Positions 62,076 to 64,000 of a stretch of DNA of 64,000 nt are shown here, piece by piece. The position numbers were made by a program, and so were the translations under genes. Below the pieces are notes generated by a model. The model saw only the letters and a program-made list of their open reading frames with translations. It searched no databases and was not told where the DNA came from. How positions within the stretch are numbered: position 1 is the first letter of the stretch; every line of letters begins with the position of its first letter. Source of the DNA: an uncultured Clostridia bacterium (lineage in GTDB: Bacteria; Bacillota; Clostridia; Oscillospirales; Acutalibacteraceae). Location: NCBI GenBank assembly GCA_944384705.1, contig CALWUI010000020.1:62001-126000 (forward strand). The letters run 5' to 3'.

Positions 62076-64000
62076 ATGAAATTGCTTGTTTTGGACGGAA
62101 ACAGTATATTTAATAGAGCTTTTTATGGCATAAAACTTTTAACTACAAAAAACGGATTTTATACCAATGCGATATATGGCTTTTTAACTATGTTAAATAA
62201 ATTAAAAGAAGAAATTAATCCAGATGCAGTTGCAATAGCTTTTGACATGAAAGCACCAACCTTTAGACACAATAAGTACAAAGAATATAAAGCAAATAGA
62301 AAAGGTATGCCAGAGGAGTTGGCGATGCAGTTCCCGATATTAAAAGAGCTGCTTAGTGGTATGGGCTATAAACTCGTTGAAAAAGAAGGTTATGAAGCGG
62401 ATGATATATTAGGAACCTTAGCTTTTGCTTGCGAAAAATCAGGAGATGAATGCATAATTGCTACTGGAGATAGAGACAGTTTGCAACTGGTTTCTAAAAA
62501 TGTCTCGGTAAGAATTGCTACAACAAAGTTTGGTAAACCAGAAGTAACTCTTTATGATGAAAATAAAATTAAGGAAGTTTACGGTGTCACTCCGAAACAG
62601 CTTATTGACATAAAAGCAATTCAAGGCGATACTTCAGATAATATTCCTGGAGTGGTAGGAATTGGAGAAAAAGGTGCGGGTGAATTAATTAAAAATTATG
62701 GCACAATTGAGTATATCTATGATAATATAGATACAATCGATATAAAAGAAGGAATTCGAAAAAAATTAATTGCCTCAAAAGACAACGCCTTTTTAAGCAA
62801 ATATCTTGGAACGATTATAAAAAGCGTTCCTATAGATTTAAATTTAAAAGATTATATTCCTAAAAAAATGAATGAAGAAAAAGTTTCAGAGATTCTTTCT
62901 AATCTTGAAATGTTTTCAATTTTGGAAAAATTGGGCTTAAAACCAAATCTTAAAAAAGAAAAGTTGAATGTTGAACATAACGAGAATAAAAAAGTTAAAG
63001 TAGTTTTAAATGAGTCTTTAATTAACTTAGAAAAAATTATATATGAGGAAAAGCTTTTATATTTCTTGTTACTTTATAAAGACGAAAATGCAATTGGAAT
63101 CGGATGTTATTTAAAAGATACAGTTTACATTTTGTATGATTTGGCAAAAATAAAAAACTTTTTAAAAAATATTATGGAAGATGAAAAAATATCAAAAATA
63201 ACTTATGACATAAAATTAATTTATAAAACTATGCATGCTTTTGGGATATCTATAAAAAATGTAAAAATGGATGTACTCTTGGCTGCATATTTGCTCAACC
63301 CTTCGAGTAAAAGTTATGATTTAGCAAATTTGTTCAAAAATTATAATGTAGAAGATATTAAACTCATTTGTGAAGGCGATTCTGATAATGATAATGCTTT
63401 TGCTAGAGAAGTTGCAAGGTTAAAAAAGTTAAGTCAAAATATAGAATTTAAAATTAAAGAAAATAATCAAGAAGGCCTGCTAAAAAATATAGAAATTCCG
63501 CTTGCTAAAGTTTTAGCTGAAATGGAGATAACGGGATTTCTTGTCGATTCAGATGGGTTAAAAGAATATGGAGAAAATTTGGATAATGAATTACAACTTT
63601 TGCAAAAAGAAATATATAAAGCTGTGGGAAAAGAGTTCAATATTAATTCGCCTAAACAGTTGGGAGAAATTCTCTTTGAAGATATAAAGCTTCCGAAAGG
63701 GAAAAAAACAAAAAATGGTTACTCAACCAATGCAGAAGTTCTTGAAAGTATAAGAGGTTTGCATCCGGTTGTTGATTTGATTTTGAACTATAGAGCACTT
63801 TCTAAATTGAAAAGCACTTACTGCGATGGCATGCTCAAAGTTATTGCCTTGGATGGCAGAGTTCACTCTCGATTTAATCAGGTAGAAACGCGAACAGGAA
63901 GAATAAGTTCACTAGAACCAAATCTACAGAATATTCCTGTTAGAACCGATAGAGGCAGAGAGTTGCGACGCTTTTTTTGTGCAGCAGAAGGCTGCATCTT
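62076..64000 (+). CDS. polA: DNA polymerase I (3' truncated)
   Basis: About 641 codons are visible and the frame is open at the right edge. 5' nuclease domain (1-290): LLVLDGNSIFNRAFYGIK, ATGDRDSLQLV, IQGDTSDNIPGVVGIGEKGA. Middle 3'-5' exonuclease-like domain (300-470) lacks the DxE metal motif, as in other Gram-positive PolA, so proofreading is probably lost. Polymerase domain starts near 560: NINSPKQLGEILFEDIKLP, RVHSRFNQVETRTGRISSLE, PNLQNIPVRTDRGRELRRF, then the edge. ATG behind TTGGAG. Confidence 0.97.
   Translation, partial: MKLLVLDGNSIFNRAFYGIKLLTTKNGFYTNAIYGFLTMLNKLKEEINPDAVAIAFDMKAPTFRHNKYKEYKANRKGMPEELAMQFPILKELLSGMGYKLVEKEGYEADDILGTLAFACEKSGDECIIATGDRDSLQLVSKNVSVRIATTKFGKPEVTLYDENKIKEVYGVTPKQLIDIKAIQGDTSDNIPGVVGIGEKGAGELIKNYGTIEYIYDNIDTIDIKEGIRKKLIASKDNAFLSKYLGTIIKSVPIDLNLKDYIPKKMNEEKVSEILSNLEMFSILEKLGLKPNLKKEKLNVEHNENKKVKVVLNESLINLEKIIYEEKLLYFLLLYKDENAIGIGCYLKDTVYILYDLAKIKNFLKNIMEDEKISKITYDIKLIYKTMHAFGISIKNVKMDVLLAAYLLNPSSKSYDLANLFKNYNVEDIKLICEGDSDNDNAFAREVARLKKLSQNIEFKIKENNQEGLLKNIEIPLAKVLAEMEITGFLVDSDGLKEYGENLDNELQLLQKEIYKAVGKEFNINSPKQLGEILFEDIKLPKGKKTKNGYSTNAEVLESIRGLHPVVDLILNYRALSKLKSTYCDGMLKVIALDGRVHSRFNQVETRTGRISSLEPNLQNIPVRTDRGRELRRFFCAAEGCI

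Overview
This is an AT-rich chromosomal segment with the gene content of a spore-forming, low-GC Gram-positive anaerobe of the class Clostridia. The evidence is a SCIFF peptide with its radical-SAM maturase, the sporulation genes gpr, spoIIP and spoIID, the ctsR-mcsA-mcsB-clpC heat-shock operon, zinc forms of S4, S14 and L36, a TPP-riboswitch pyrimidine-precursor ABC transporter, and frequent TTG and GTG starts behind strong Shine-Dalgarno (SD) sequences. I cannot name the species. Nothing looks like a phage, insertion sequence, integron or CRISPR array.

Layout. Bases 1-4.6 kb hold queA (cut by the left edge), tgt, yajC, a TIGR04086-type membrane protein, scfA (SCIFF) and scfB. Bases 4.6-10.6 kb hold tRNA-Arg, uppP on the minus strand, a NifU-like/GGGtGRT pair, and a TPP-controlled ABC transporter operon. 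Bases 10.7-26.9 kb hold tRNA-Trp and then the fused S10-spc-alpha operon from rpsJ to rplQ (30 genes plus a KOW-domain protein), closed by a strong terminator. Bases 27.1-28.3 kb hold a small accessory island: a double-glycine leader peptide with a GNAT acetyltransferase under its own promoter, and a tiny Gly/Cys-rich peptide on the minus strand. Bases 28.5-36.5 kb hold the CtsR regulon operon, then secA and rpsT on the minus strand. Bases 36.7-48 kb hold gpr, spoIIP, trmB, a lipoprotein with a two-component system, prmC, two TrkA-type proteins and spoIID. Bases 48-62 kb hold gap, birA-bioY, prfA, tsaC, a lytic transglycosylase, an M18 peptidase, a phosphohexomutase, a large secreted Gln/Pro-rich protein, a MazF-like toxin, degV and dus. 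polA runs off the right edge.

Three signals are not explained by ordinary gene annotation. (1) Four genes between 39.2 and 46.2 kb have their SD 35-45 nt from the only possible start codon, with a hairpin filling the gap. (2) Two elements of about 100 nt, unrelated in sequence but identical in architecture, fold as four-way junctions in the 5' leaders of uppP and of the TPP-controlled transporter. (3) A bicistronic unit encodes a GG-leader peptide and a GNAT enzyme. In addition, two distant terminators share an identical 10-nt loop on different stems.

How the genes work together: most of the window is core translation, secretion and envelope machinery, with sporulation genes interspersed. 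Regulation readable from sequence includes a CtsR operator overlapping its own promoter, a TPP riboswitch with a mutually exclusive terminator, and many sigma-A type promoters with 17-bp spacers. All assignments are by reading motifs; no database search was run.
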